This document shows positions 9,613 to 19,006 of a stretch of 64,000 nt of DNA, one piece after another. The position numbers and the translations under genes are program-made. Positions within the stretch are counted from its first letter, which is position 1; every line of letters begins with the position of its first letter. Source of the stretch: an uncultured Ruminococcus sp. (GTDB lineage: Bacteria; Bacillota; Clostridia; Oscillospirales; Ruminococcaceae); the NCBI RefSeq assembly GCF_937915125.1, contig NZ_CALDMP010000033.1:41402-105401 (forward strand), read 5' to 3'. The notes under the pieces were generated by a model. It had not been told where the DNA came from. It was given only the letters and a program-made list of their open reading frames with translations, and did not search any database.

Positions 9613-9921
9613 ATGCAGCCTGATCTTACATTTGATTGGAAAAGCGTACATGTTCCGGCATCGGAAGTCATGGGGCTTATGCGCAAACATCGTTTGGAAC
9701 ATCTGGAGATCCTGTTCCATTATGCAGAGGTATTATACCGTGTGGGCGTAAACCCGGACAATGCAAGGGAACCCTTCTATCTGGATGAGGATACTTATCC
9801 GTCTATGTTTGCATTTTGCAGTTCGGCTTGTATCGAAGGTGGTTTCCTGCTGCCGGATCTGCAGGAGCCGTTGGATGTGATCTCTGTAAACGGTGCAGAC
9901 CCGGCACCCTATTTTGCATGA
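9613..9921 (+). CDS. Hypothetical protein, 102 residues
   Basis: Small acidic soluble protein with a basic helix near the N-terminus (MRKHRLEHLEIL). RBS AAAGGAG at 9597-9603. No membrane segment or known motif. It ends PYFA immediately before a short copy of repeat family B, so its stop codon is in contact with the element. Not recognised. Confidence 0.6.
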   Translation: MQPDLTFDWKSVHVPASEVMGLMRKHRLEHLEILFHYAEVLYRVGVNPDNAREPFYLDEDTYPSMFAFCSSACIEGGFLLPDLQEPLDVISVNGADPAPYFA

Positions 9922-9968
9922 GGCAACACCGTACAAAGAGCGCCTGACGGTTTTGTGCGGTATTGCCT
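9921..9968. repeat. Dispersed repeat, family B, short copy (B1)
   Basis: 48 bp consisting essentially of the two inverted ends of family B: AGGCAACACCGTACAAAG and TTGTGCGGTATTGCCT. The internal part seen in full copies (34731-34920, 53156-53328) is missing. The first base coincides with the last base of the preceding gene's stop. Confidence 0.85.
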
Positions 9969-9997
9969 GAAAATTCAAGAAAGCGTAGGAAACTTGT

Positions 9998-10678
9998 ATG
10001 GAAAAAAAGAAGAATAAATGGCTCTCTTTTTTTGTGGACGGCTTGCTGTCCGGTCTTATGATCGGTATCGGCGGCATCGTGAGTTTGTCCTGTGAAAACC
10101 GCTATATCGGCGCATTTCTGTTCTCTCTGGGACTGTTCTGCATCATCCATCTCCAGTATGGATTGTACACTGGAAAAGTGGGCTATATCCTGGACCGGGA
10201 TCGTGCTTACCTGGGCGAGACCTTTTTCACACTGCTGGCGAATGCCGTGGGCGCAGGGCTGACTGCCGGACTGGTACATCTCACACGGTTCGCACGGGAT
10301 GTTTCTGTGAATGGCATGGACGTGTCACTGATGGATCGTGCACAGGCAGCGATGGAGGCGAAGCTTTCGGACAGCCCTCTCAGTTCCTTTGTGCTGGCTT
10401 TTTTCTGCGGCATTATGATGTTCTCCGCTGTAGAAGGCTGCCGGCGCTGTACAGAGAAAAAGAACCATGTTGCCGGGCTGTTTGTGGTAGTTATGCCTAT
10501 TATGGTGTTTATTCTGGCAGGATTTAATCACTGTGTCGCAGATATGTTCTACTATTTCCTGGCAGGATGTCCGAACCCCATTCGCGCACTGCTTTATTTC
10601 CCTATGGCAATTGCGGGAAACGCTTTCGGCGGCATTTGCATTCCGTTTCTGAAACGTTTCTCCAGAAATCCGCTTTAA
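9998..10678 (+). CDS. Formate/nitrite transporter (FNT) family channel
   Basis: 226 residues with six hydrophobic segments. GFNHCVADMFYY matches the FNT phrase GFEHxVANMFxxP, and GNAFGGI near the C-terminus matches the last FNT helix. FNT proteins are pentameric anion channels for formate, nitrite, HS- or lactate; formate export is plausible for a fermentative anaerobe. The substrate cannot be read from the sequence. ATG 9998 follows GGAAACTTG, a weak RBS. Confidence 0.8.
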   Translation: MEKKKNKWLSFFVDGLLSGLMIGIGGIVSLSCENRYIGAFLFSLGLFCIIHLQYGLYTGKVGYILDRDRAYLGETFFTLLANAVGAGLTAGLVHLTRFARDVSVNGMDVSLMDRAQAAMEAKLSDSPLSSFVLAFFCGIMMFSAVEGCRRCTEKKNHVAGLFVVVMPIMVFILAGFNHCVADMFYYFLAGCPNPIRALLYFPMAIAGNAFGGICIPFLKRFSRNPL

Positions 10679-10688
10679 TTGAAAGGTA

Positions 10689-10722
10689 GAAACCGTACAT
10701 GAGAGATCGTGTGCGGTTTTTT
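10689..10722 (+). terminator. Rho-independent terminator
   Basis: AAACCGTAC and GTGCGGTTT stem followed by a T run, 10 bases after the FNT gene stop. Confidence 0.75.
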
Positions 10723-10816
10723 TGCTTGTTTTTTGTGATAAAATGTGTTATACTGGAAAAAGATGTGACTATGTGTTGCTGCAATTCTTCTGAATAATAT
10801 CGAGGTGATATGATCT

Positions 10817-11185
10817 ATGCTTTCCTTTATACTTGTGGGATGCGGCGGTGCCCTGGGTGCCATGCTGCGGTATGCCATCGGACTGATTCCCGTGCGCAGT
10901 ACGTTCCCGGTTCTGACTCTGGTGATCAACTTTCTGGGTGCAGTTGCCATTGGTCTCATCGCCGAAGCGGCTTCGGCGCAGCAGTTGTCCCAGAAAAGCA
11001 CTCTCTTCTGGAAAACCGGTGTTTGCGGCGGTTTTACCACATTTTCCACCTTCTCTCTGGAAGCGATGACTTTGTTCCAGGAAAGGCAGTGGCTATTGGG
11101 GAGCTTGTATGTGGTACTGAGTGTAGCAGGCTGTCTCTGCGGCGTACTGTTGGGAAAATTGATGCAGCACCGATTGTTCGCTTAA
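10817..11185 (+). CDS. crcB: Fluoride ion channel CrcB/Fluc
   Basis: 123-residue, four-helix membrane protein that exports F- as a dimer. Clear family motifs: GGALGAMLRY near the N-terminus, a central VINFLGA and GFTTFSTFSLE, the conserved segment lining the pore. RBS GAGGTGAT before ATG 10817. A single copy is seen, so a homodimer is expected unless another copy lies elsewhere. I see no fluoride riboswitch in the upstream 138 bases. Confidence 0.93.
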   Translation: MLSFILVGCGGALGAMLRYAIGLIPVRSTFPVLTLVINFLGAVAIGLIAEAASAQQLSQKSTLFWKTGVCGGFTTFSTFSLEAMTLFQERQWLLGSLYVVLSVAGCLCGVLLGKLMQHRLFA

Positions 11186-11209
11186 CTACAAAATCAAAGA
11201 GGTGAGTCC

Positions 11210-11962
11210 ATGTCCCGGCAAACGGAATGCCGCAGCCTGGTTCTCGGCGGCGAAACGATCTCCTATACACTGGAACGGAAAAAAGTCAAGAATATCAATA
11301 TGCGGATGCATCCGGACACGGGACTTTCGGTGTCAGCGCCGCATCACGTGCCGCTGAAGCAGATCGAAGAAATTCTGCGGCAGCATGAGAAACGAATCCT
11401 GACAGTTTTGCACCAGTACGCCAATGCAGCGCAGGACAGCGTCCGGCAGTATCCCGAAACATATGTCACCGGGGAAACAGTGCTCTATCTCGGGAAAATT
11501 TACACCCTGGAAGTGGTGCGGGGCACACGGGAATGCGTGCAGCTCCAGGGAGACAAGCTGCTTCTGCTTGTCCGGGATCCCTCTGACGAGAAACACCGGA
11601 AAAAAGTGTTCGACACCTGGTGGAACAACTCCTGTGAAAAGGCAGTGCGCAATCTGTGCCGGGCGGTGTATCCTGTATTTGCTGCTCATGAGGTACATTT
11701 CCCGGAGATCCGTTTTCGTGCCATGGTTTCCCAGTGGGGAAACTGTCGCCCGCAGCGTGGGGTGCTGACATTTAACACCCGCCTCCTTGCTGCACCGGTG
11801 CGCTGTATGGAATATGTGGTGATCCATGAGTTCACCCATTTTCTCTTTCCGAACCATTCCAGGCAGTTTTATCAGTTCATTGAAGTCGAGCTGCCGGACT
11901 GGCGTCAGCTCCAGGAAATCCTGCAAAAAACAGTGGAAACAAGGCTCACTTCTAAAAAATAG
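11210..11962 (+). CDS. YgjP-like (DUF45) metallopeptidase-domain protein
   Basis: 250 residues, soluble. The zinc motif HEFTH is followed by NHS(R)QFY, giving the HExxH...H pattern of the YgjP/WLM group. WGNC and FNTRL upstream of it match the family. RBS GAGGTGAG before ATG 11210; 24 bases after crcB and possibly co-transcribed. The physiological substrate of the family is not established. Confidence 0.85.
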   Translation: MSRQTECRSLVLGGETISYTLERKKVKNINMRMHPDTGLSVSAPHHVPLKQIEEILRQHEKRILTVLHQYANAAQDSVRQYPETYVTGETVLYLGKIYTLEVVRGTRECVQLQGDKLLLLVRDPSDEKHRKKVFDTWWNNSCEKAVRNLCRAVYPVFAAHEVHFPEIRFRAMVSQWGNCRPQRGVLTFNTRLLAAPVRCMEYVVIHEFTHFLFPNHSRQFYQFIEVELPDWRQLQEILQKTVETRLTSKK

Positions 11963-12057
11963 CCTGAAATGGGGACAGATTATTGACAATATGGCTAAAA
12001 ACAAAGCCGGCACTTTAGTGATAATTCATAGAAATGCGTCTGGAAAGGAAAAAACTG

Positions 12058-12086
12058 TTGATTTTTTTTGGAACATATGATAAAAT
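12058..12086 (+). promoter_or_regulatory. Probable promoter for the first GH9 gene
   Basis: TTGATT (12058-12063), 17 bp, TAAAAT (12081-12086), weaker than other promoters here. It is followed by a leader of about 125 bases containing GC-rich hairpins (GGCGGCGCCGG, CCGGGCGGCAGCTGCCGGG). The leader does not match a riboswitch class I know. Confidence 0.5.
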
Positions 12087-12220
12087 AAATTTCGGGCAAA
12101 TTGGGCTTGTTTGAAAAAACGATATGTTATCCAACAACCCTCAGGCAAATTTTTTAGGCGGCGCCGGAATCCGGAAGTGTCCGGGCGGCAGCTGCCGGGA
12201 ACCTTGAAAGGAGTTTTCTT

Positions 12221-15200
12221 ATGAAGAAATTGGGGATCGGTAAGCGTGCACTTGCATGTGTTGTCAGTGCTGCGACATTACTGACCGGAACCACTGCACT
12301 GTCTGCTTTGACACAGACCGCAGGACTGACAGCGTCTGCTGCATCCTACGATAACTATGCAAAGCTGCTGCAGTATTCCATGTATTTTTATGACGCAAAC
12401 ATGTGCGGTGACCAGGTAGGAGAGACTGGTCAGATGGAATGGCGTGATGATTGTCACACCGGAGATGAAGTGACTGGCGGTTTCCATGATGCTGGTGACC
12501 ATGTGAAGTTTGGTCTCCCGGCAGGATACACAGCTTCCACACTGGGCTGGGGCTATTATGAATTCAAGGACAGCTATGACAGCCTGGGACAGACCGCGCA
12601 TTTCAAGACGATTATGGATTATTTTGCAGACTTCTTTAAGAAGTCCACAAAACTCAGCGGTGATACCGTTACAAATTTCTGCTATCAGGTTGGTGACGGT
12701 ACACAGGATCATGACTACTGGGGCGCACCGGAAGCACAGGAAGCTTCTCAGGGCGTTCGGAGTTCTTTGTGGACTTCCAGTGGTGCAAGTGATATCTCCG
12801 CAGAGTATGCAGCTGCACTGGCTGTAAATTATCTGAACTTCGGAAATGAAGAAGATCTGAAGTATGCAAAGGCACTGTATCAGTTCTCGAAAAAAAATAA
12901 TCAGACCATGAGTGTACCGGAGTATGGCTCAGATGATTATGAGGATGATCAGGCATGGGCTGCAGGCTTCTTGTATCTGGCAACCAAGGATGCAAGCTAT
13001 AAGAGTGACATGGATAACTATTTTGCAACTGGCAACCGTCAGTGGGGCGAAGTATACTATACACACTGCTGGAACAACGTTTCCCTGGGTGCTGCTGCTC
13101 TGTATGGTGAGATCACTGACAACTGGAAGTGGGCAAACTCTTATGTTTCCAAAAATTGCACCAATAAGGATCAGTTCCTTGCAATTCAGGAGTGGGGCAG
13201 TGCAAGACTGAATGTCGGACTTCAGCTGCCGGCTTTGGTTGTCTCAAAGCATACTTCCAACGATTATACGGACTGGTGCAAGGCACAGATGGGCATGATC
13301 TTGGGCAACAATTCTGCAAATGTCAACCTGATCGTAGGATTTGACAGCAATTCTGCAAAGAATCCGCACCACAGAGCTGCATCAGGCTACAACAGTTATA
13401 ATGAGTTCAAGAATATTGATACTATTAGTGCTACCAACGGTCATGTTTTGGTAGGCGCTTTGGTAGGCGGCCCGAGAGGATCGGATTTCAGTACCTATGT
13501 GGATTCCGTCAACGATTATGTTACCAACGAGGTTGCAATTGACTACAACGCTGCACTGGTAGGCGCAGCTGCTGGTCTGTACGAAACCTATAAGACTGGT
13601 TCTGTAGATTCCTCTATCGAAGGCACAAAGGGCGGCGGCGTAGTGACTACTTCGGCAACAACTACTGCAACAACCCAAAAGACAACTACAACAACAGCAT
13701 ATTCTTCTACGAAAACTAGCGAGACAACAACAAACGGCGGAGCATCCGGCGGTTCTGAGGCATCCTTTACTGTTGGTACAGAGATCGGTACAGACGGTTC
13801 TGAGTATAAGTATGCTGAATTTTCTCCCAATGGCGCAAAGACCGCAACAGCATACTTTACTGTAAAATCAAGTGATACAGAAGCAAGCGGTTCCTTTGGT
13901 ACCTGGACAGGCGAGTGGCTCCAGGAAGACTTCAAGGTTAATGTTGGCTCGAACGGCGAGTGCAGCGTAACCTATAGTGTTCCTTCTAATGTTGGTTCTA
14001 CTGTGAAGTTTAGCGTTTACTGGCCGGGCGCAGATAGTGTGGAGATCACAAAGATCCTTCTGGACAACGGCACTTCTAACACTACTACAACGACCACCAC
14101 AACAACCAAGCAGACCAACAATACAACAACGACAACAACTACTACTGTAACCTCTGGCAACATCGGTGACACAAACGCAAATATTACAACAGGCACAGAA
14201 ACAGGCGATGATGGAAAAATCTACAAGTATGCCGAATTCGCTCCTAACGGTGCTAAGTCTGCAACAGCTTACTTTACTGTAAAGTCTGACGACACAGAGG
14301 CAAGCGGCTCCTTTGGTACCTGGACAGGCGAGTGGCTCCAGGAAGACTTTAAAGTCAATGTTGGCTCAAATGGTGAGTGCAGCGTGGACTATAATATTCC
14401 GTCCAATGTAGGTCAGACTGTAAAGTTCAGCGTTTACTGGCCGGGCGCAGACAACGTAGATATCACAAAGATTGTGCTTCACTCGTATAGCTCCGGTCAG
14501 AGCACGACAACTACAAACCAGCAGCCCAGCAGCAACGGCGTATATAACCTGGATCTGAATCAGGCTGTTGATTACAGCAAGCTCCCGGCTACTGACAAGA
14601 TGATCGGTTGGGAATGGGCAGAGTTTGGTATTCCTGCAAATGAAAATATCACAAAGGTTGAAGTAAATATCAAGGCAAAGAGCGGCGAGATCGGCAAATG
14701 GCAGGGTGCCTTCGGTTCCTCTACCAGTGTAGATCCGGGTTATTGGACACAGACAGAGGATATGGAGAAGACCTTCAGCACAAAGTCTGGTACGATCACA
14801 TGGGATGTTGATTCTGCAACATCTGCAATTATCCAGAAAGAATACGGTGGTATGCTGAAGTTCGGTATCTGGTGGATCGACTGCACACAGTTTACCATTG
14901 AGTCTATCACTGTATACACAGACGTAGCCGGCAATACCACAACAACTTCTACTGCTGCATCTACAACAACAACGACCAGCAAGACCACCACGGCTACAAC
15001 TTCTAAGACTACGACTTCTACTACCAAGAATTCAACGACAACAACAAAGAACACAACTGCTTCTACACCGGCAAGCATTCCGGCACCGACGATTTATGGC
15101 GATGTTAATCTGGATGGAAAGATCGACATTTCTGACGCAGTTCTGCTGAACAAGGCTGCTGCCGGTGCAGTAACGCTGAATGGTCAGCAGTATGCAAATG

Positions 15201-15295
15201 CAAATGTCTGCACCGATGAAGGCGTTGGCGCAAGTGATGCAGTGACACTTCTGAAGTTCCTGGTATCTTTGGTGAAGTCTCTGCCGTCTGACTAA
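12221..15295 (+). CDS. Cellulosomal GH9 cellulase with duplicated modules and dockerin
   Basis: 1024 residues. Signal peptide (about 1-40); GH9 catalytic domain (about 42-457) with the DAGD motif at 90-93, NPHHR, and NEVAIDY carrying the catalytic Glu near 437; Thr-rich linker; two near-identical beta-rich modules of about 105 residues (515-620, 655-760), each with SGSFGTWTGEWLQEDF and VKFSVYWPGAD; a third distinct Trp-rich module (771-904) with KFGIWWIDC; Thr linker; type-I-like dockerin (958-1024) whose first calcium loop is DVNLDGKIDISD. The second dockerin loop is degenerate (CTDEGVGASD). GH9 enzymes cleave beta-1,4-glucan; the accessory modules are probably carbohydrate-binding, but I cannot assign families. 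RBS GAAAGGAG. The enzyme would be secreted and held on a scaffoldin. Confidence 0.93.
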   Translation: MKKLGIGKRALACVVSAATLLTGTTALSALTQTAGLTASAASYDNYAKLLQYSMYFYDANMCGDQVGETGQMEWRDDCHTGDEVTGGFHDAGDHVKFGLPAGYTASTLGWGYYEFKDSYDSLGQTAHFKTIMDYFADFFKKSTKLSGDTVTNFCYQVGDGTQDHDYWGAPEAQEASQGVRSSLWTSSGASDISAEYAAALAVNYLNFGNEEDLKYAKALYQFSKKNNQTMSVPEYGSDDYEDDQAWAAGFLYLATKDASYKSDMDNYFATGNRQWGEVYYTHCWNNVSLGAAALYGEITDNWKWANSYVSKNCTNKDQFLAIQEWGSARLNVGLQLPALVVSKHTSNDYTDWCKAQMGMILGNNSANVNLIVGFDSNSAKNPHHRAASGYNSYNEFKNIDTISATNGHVLVGALVGGPRGSDFSTYVDSVNDYVTNEVAIDYNAALVGAAAGLYETYKTGSVDSSIEGTKGGGVVTTSATTTATTQKTTTTTAYSSTKTSETTTNGGASGGSEASFTVGTEIGTDGSEYKYAEFSPNGAKTATAYFTVKSSDTEASGSFGTWTGEWLQEDFKVNVGSNGECSVTYSVPSNVGSTVKFSVYWPGADSVEITKILLDNGTSNTTTTTTTTTKQTNNTTTTTTTTVTSGNIGDTNANITTGTETGDDGKIYKYAEFAPNGAKSATAYFTVKSDDTEASGSFGTWTGEWLQEDFKVNVGSNGECSVDYNIPSNVGQTVKFSVYWPGADNVDITKIVLHSYSSGQSTTTTNQQPSSNGVYNLDLNQAVDYSKLPATDKMIGWEWAEFGIPANENITKVEVNIKAKSGEIGKWQGAFGSSTSVDPGYWTQTEDMEKTFSTKSGTITWDVDSATSAIIQKEYGGMLKFGIWWIDCTQFTIESITVYTDVAGNTTTTSTAASTTTTTSKTTTATTSKTTTSTTKNSTTTTKNTTASTPASIPAPTIYGDVNLDGKIDISDAVLLNKAAAGAVTLNGQQYANANVCTDEGVGASDAVTLLKFLVSLVKSLPSD

Positions 15296-15332
15296 TTATT
15301 TCGGGAGAATCTACCCATAAAAACGCAAAATG

Positions 15333-15368
15333 GACACGAGAGGCGGTTTACCTCTCGTGTCTTTTTTT
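15333..15368 (+). terminator. Rho-independent terminator
   Basis: Perfect 11-bp stem GACACGAGAGG/CCTCTCGTGTC followed by T7, downstream of the first GH9 gene. Confidence 0.92.
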
Positions 15369-15471
15369 ACATTGCGGTAAATTTTTTGAAAACAGGTAAA
15401 TTTTAGTTCGTCAAACTGTTCAAAAAACATGTAAAGTGTTTAGCAAATTTTACTGAATTTTGCGAATCCGC

Positions 15472-15500
15472 TTTACAAGAAAATGCAGGTGTGTTATAAT
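15472..15500 (+). promoter_or_regulatory. Promoter for the second GH9 gene
   Basis: TTTACA (15472-15477), 17 bp, TATAAT (15495-15500). The predicted leader is about 155 bases and contains the hairpins TTGTTGCGCCTACGCAACGA and TCCGGCATGTCCGGA. Confidence 0.75.
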
Positions 15501-15662
15501 AAATGAAACGAGAAGTATATGCTCTGTGATGGGATTGTTGCGCCTACGCAACGACATTGCGGCAGCATAGCATCCGGCATGTCCGGAAGAAAGAATCGTT
15601 GTATGCGGAACATGCGTACCCATGTTCTAACACAAAATCTCTAATTTTCAAGGAGGATACTT

Positions 15663-18600
15663 ATGCTGAAGAAAAAACTCGGCAAGAAGGTCGCTGCCTT
15701 GGCTTCTGCTGCGGTTATGGCAGTTTCTGCTACCGCAACCGGTCTGACTGCGCTGTCTATGACAGCATTTGCAGGCCCGGAGCTGGGCGAAGGTACCTTC
15801 AACGAAGGCAAGGGATTGCCTTGGCACATCTGCGAAAGTGCTACCGCTGTCATGAAGTTTGACATCACCGATGGCATTTACGCAGTTCTGATCGAAAATC
15901 CCGGCGGTACAGGCAACGGCGGTGAAGACCGTTGGGACTGCCAGTTCCGTCACAGAGGTCTGACGATCGATGATGGTCATACCTATCGTCTGACTTATTC
16001 CGTAAATCCGTCTCAGAGCGGTCGTATTTACTCCAAGTTGGGTGATATGGCACAGGACGACAAGGAAACTTGGCACGGCAACGGTGAAAAGCTCTCCATG
16101 ACATATGAGGAAGGTATTTCTCAGGATGAACTGGAAGCAAAGCTGAAAACTGCATCCAAGACCGGTGAAACGGTAGACTACGGTCAGGGCTGGGATAAGT
16201 GGAAGAGCGAGACAATTCCTGCAAACCAGTGGACAACAGTTGCATTCGAATTCCAGGCACAGGGTAGTTCTACAGGTACTGGTGAGTGGACATTCCACAT
16301 GGGTGGTACTGGTAGATACACAGATCAGGAGTGCTTCCCGAAGGGAACCATCATTCGCTTTGATAACCTGGCGCTCATTGACATGACAGATGACAAATCT
16401 GACTATGACAGAAATGTAAAGGACTATGAGCCGACTGGCGTTGAAGTAAACCAGGTTGGTTACTATCCGAATGCAAAGAAGCAGGCTACTGTAGTTCTGG
16501 CAGACGATCCGGATCACACAAAAGCAAATAAGCCGGCTTCTGAGCCCCTCAGCTTTGAAATCAAGGATGCAAAGGGATCTACTGTTTATAGTGGTACAAC
16601 CTCCGGTGAAGTCATTTATGATGAAGGCGGCTGGAACTGGAACCAGGTAGTTGATTTCACTGATTTCACTACAGAGGGTGATGGCTATAAGCTCTTTGTA
16701 AACGGCAAGGAGTCCAAAGCTTTCGATATCAATTCCAATCTGTTCGGTGCTGGTCATGTTTATGATGAGAGCATGCTGACTTATGCTGTAAACTACTTCT
16801 ATCAGAACCGTTCTGGTGTTACCACAGAGGATGCTTACATTCCTTCTGGTCAGACCGTTGATACCAGCAAAAAGTCTCTGGGTCGTAAGGATGTTCACAA
16901 CCCGGATACAGCTTATCTGGTAGATGAGTGGGTAATGCAGTATACTTCTCTGCCGTCCAAGGGTCAGTCCATCGACTGCACCGGTGGTTGGTATGACGCC
17001 GGTGACTACGGTAAGTATGTTGTAAACGGCGGTATCTCCCTGTGGACTCTGATGAACATGTATGAGAGATCCGCAATGGTTGGCAAGGCTGACAAGTGGA
17101 ATGGTTCTGAACTCGTGAACATTCCTGCAAGCGATGGCGTAAACGAATCTGTTTCTGGTGCACCGAACATTCTGAATGAGTGCAAGGTTGAGCTGGACTT
17201 CTTCCTGAAGATGCAGCGCAGCGACGGCATGGTTTACCATAAGATGCACGACTACAAGTGGACCGGTCTGGCTGTTGCTCCGTATGATGATGACGGCAAG
17301 GAAGACGGTTCTAAGAGACCGATGCGTATTGTAAAGCCGGCAACTTATGCAGCTACTCTGAACTTTGCAGCATCCTGTGCACAGGGCGCTCGTCTGTTCG
17401 AACCGTATGATTCTGGCTATGCATCTACTCTGAAGTCTGCTGCAATCAAGGCTTATGACGCAGCTAAGACAAATTACAAGCCGTTCACTGACTGGACAAC
17501 CAACAGCAATGGTAACGTTTCTGGCGATCTGTACTATGCTCCGCTGGATCAGAACAAGGGTGGCGGTCCGTACGGTGATACTGAAGTAAGTGACGAATTC
17601 TACTGGGCAGCTTGTGAGCTGTACATCACTACTGGCGACAAGACCTACTATGATGAACTGATGAAGTATGGTACTGGTGCTTATGGCGTAGATAACGGCA
17701 AGGCTCTGGATATTTCCACAACTCTGGTCGGCGGTGAAAACCAGGGTACATGCTCTCTGTTCACTTGGGGTACTCTGAACAGCGTTGGTTCTATTTCTCT
17801 GTATGTAAACTCTGCTTCTATGCAGGAGAAGGGCCTGCTGTCTTCTGCTGAAGTTGGCACCCTGAAGGATCAGGTTGTAAAGGCAGCTGACTATTTCCTG
17901 ACTGTACAGGCTGAGTCTGCATATTCCACTCCGTATCGTGGTATGAACTACGATGCAGAAATTTGGAAGTATAACGCTTCTTCTGGTACTGGTTCTCTGG
18001 AGTCCAGAGAACTGGAAGGCGGTTATGAGTGGGGTTCCAACTCCATGGTAATCAACAATACTATGGCTATGGCTCTGGCTTATGACGAAACAAAGGATGT
18101 AAAGTACATCGATGGTGTTACTACTGCATTTGACTATCTGCTTGGCCGCAACCCGATCGAGCAGTCCTATGTAACTGGTTACGGTGAGCATTCTACACAG
18201 TATCCGCACCACAGATGGTGGTCTGGTCAGCTGAATGACACTGACTTCCCGTATGCACCGTATGGTGTTCTGTCCGGTGGTCCGAACTCCAACATGAATG
18301 ACCCGATGGTTCAGGGTCGTGGCTTCAAGATCGGTTCTCTGGCTCCGATGAAGTGCTACCTGGATAACGTTGAGGCATGGTCTGTAAACGAAGTTACCAT
18401 CAACTGGAACTCTCCGCTTTGCTGGGTTGTTTCCTTCATTGATGATGAAGCTCCGTACATCCAGCGTGACGGCGCTCAGACTACAAAGGCTACAACTACT
18501 ACAAACGGTGATGAGACAACTACCACCGCTTCTACAGATGCATCTGGTGATGCTTCTTCCACCTCTAACAGCAATGCTACAACCGCTGGTTCTGTAGATC

Positions 18601-18821
18601 CGAGCAAGGTTCTGCTGGGCGACACCAACCTGGATGGTCGTGTAGACATTACTGACGCAGTTCTGCTGAACAAGAAGGTTGCCGGCGCTGTTACATTCAA
18701 CGATCAGGCAAACAAGAATGCTGACTGCTTCGATCAGAACGGTGAGATCACTCAGGATGACGCGATTTCTCTGCTGAAGTTCCTGGTTCACCTGGTAACA
18801 TCTCTCCCGGAACAGGCATAA
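15663..18821 (+). CDS. Cellulosomal GH9 cellulase with N-terminal CBM4-like and Ig-like domains
   Basis: 1052 residues. Signal peptide ending SMTAFA (1-37); beta-sandwich module resembling CBM4 (about 38-245); Ig-like domain beginning EVNQVGYYP (about 257-350) as in CelD/CbhA-type GH9; GH9 catalytic domain with WYDAGDYGKYV (Asp pair about 445-448), HHRWW, and NEVTINWNS with the catalytic Glu near 910; Thr/Ser linker; dockerin (about 980-1052) with DTNLDGRVDITD and DQNGEITQDD loops. This is a different architectural class from the preceding GH9 gene, so the pair is complementary rather than a recent duplication. Codon choice is markedly biased (many GGT, GTT, CGT), suggesting high expression. 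RBS AAGGAGG before ATG 15663. Confidence 0.94.
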   Translation: MLKKKLGKKVAALASAAVMAVSATATGLTALSMTAFAGPELGEGTFNEGKGLPWHICESATAVMKFDITDGIYAVLIENPGGTGNGGEDRWDCQFRHRGLTIDDGHTYRLTYSVNPSQSGRIYSKLGDMAQDDKETWHGNGEKLSMTYEEGISQDELEAKLKTASKTGETVDYGQGWDKWKSETIPANQWTTVAFEFQAQGSSTGTGEWTFHMGGTGRYTDQECFPKGTIIRFDNLALIDMTDDKSDYDRNVKDYEPTGVEVNQVGYYPNAKKQATVVLADDPDHTKANKPASEPLSFEIKDAKGSTVYSGTTSGEVIYDEGGWNWNQVVDFTDFTTEGDGYKLFVNGKESKAFDINSNLFGAGHVYDESMLTYAVNYFYQNRSGVTTEDAYIPSGQTVDTSKKSLGRKDVHNPDTAYLVDEWVMQYTSLPSKGQSIDCTGGWYDAGDYGKYVVNGGISLWTLMNMYERSAMVGKADKWNGSELVNIPASDGVNESVSGAPNILNECKVELDFFLKMQRSDGMVYHKMHDYKWTGLAVAPYDDDGKEDGSKRPMRIVKPATYAATLNFAASCAQGARLFEPYDSGYASTLKSAAIKAYDAAKTNYKPFTDWTTNSNGNVSGDLYYAPLDQNKGGGPYGDTEVSDEFYWAACELYITTGDKTYYDELMKYGTGAYGVDNGKALDISTTLVGGENQGTCSLFTWGTLNSVGSISLYVNSASMQEKGLLSSAEVGTLKDQVVKAADYFLTVQAESAYSTPYRGMNYDAEIWKYNASSGTGSLESRELEGGYEWGSNSMVINNTMAMALAYDETKDVKYIDGVTTAFDYLLGRNPIEQSYVTGYGEHSTQYPHHRWWSGQLNDTDFPYAPYGVLSGGPNSNMNDPMVQGRGFKIGSLAPMKCYLDNVEAWSVNEVTINWNSPLCWVVSFIDDEAPYIQRDGAQTTKATTTTNGDETTTTASTDASGDASSTSNSNATTAGSVDPSKVLLGDTNLDGRVDITDAVLLNKKVAGAVTFNDQANKNADCFDQNGEITQDDAISLLKFLVHLVTSLPEQA

Positions 18822-18863
18822 TTGATCTGAAATCCTTGTGATTTCCTGATATATGTGCGTGAA

Positions 18864-18899
18864 AACGCCGCAGCTCTTTCAGAAGGCTGCGGCGTTTTT
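18864..18899 (+). terminator. Rho-independent terminator
   Basis: Stem AACGCCGCAGC/GCTGCGGCGTT followed by T5, downstream of the second GH9 gene. Confidence 0.9.
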
Positions 18900-18939
18900 G
18901 TGGCTTTTGTGGTTTTCCCGAAAAAAATCGAATTTATGC

Positions 18940-18968
18940 TTGACAAGCTGTATCAGATACAGTATAAT
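18940..18968 (+). promoter_or_regulatory. Promoter of the metK transcript
   Basis: Perfect TTGACA (18940-18945), 17 bp, TATAAT (18963-18968), directly upstream of the SAM riboswitch. Confidence 0.9.
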
Positions 18969-19006
18969 AGAAAATAGAGCAATTTGCTCTGCGGTAATTT
19001 CATATA

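Noticed and set aside
10680..10816. Possible fluoride riboswitch before crcB
   Set aside because: The expected GGNGAUGG...CCG pattern is not present; the visible hairpin is the terminator of the FNT gene.
12087..12220. Possible c-di-GMP riboswitch in the first GH9 leader
   Set aside because: A GGCAAA word and GC-rich hairpins exist, but the conserved c-di-GMP-I core and its second stem are not found.
13640..13740. ACA/ACT-rich stretches in GH9 and dockerin genes as microsatellite or CRISPR-like repeats
   Set aside because: They are in-frame Thr-rich linkers between domains, irregular in length and without spacers.
15648..18791. Very long minus-strand open frame opposite the second GH9 gene
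   Set aside because: It mirrors the highly biased codons of the GH9 gene, has no RBS, and its protein is compositionally odd. It is a shadow. The same holds for the long minus-strand frames opposite fhs, aconitase, icd and the 872-residue protein.
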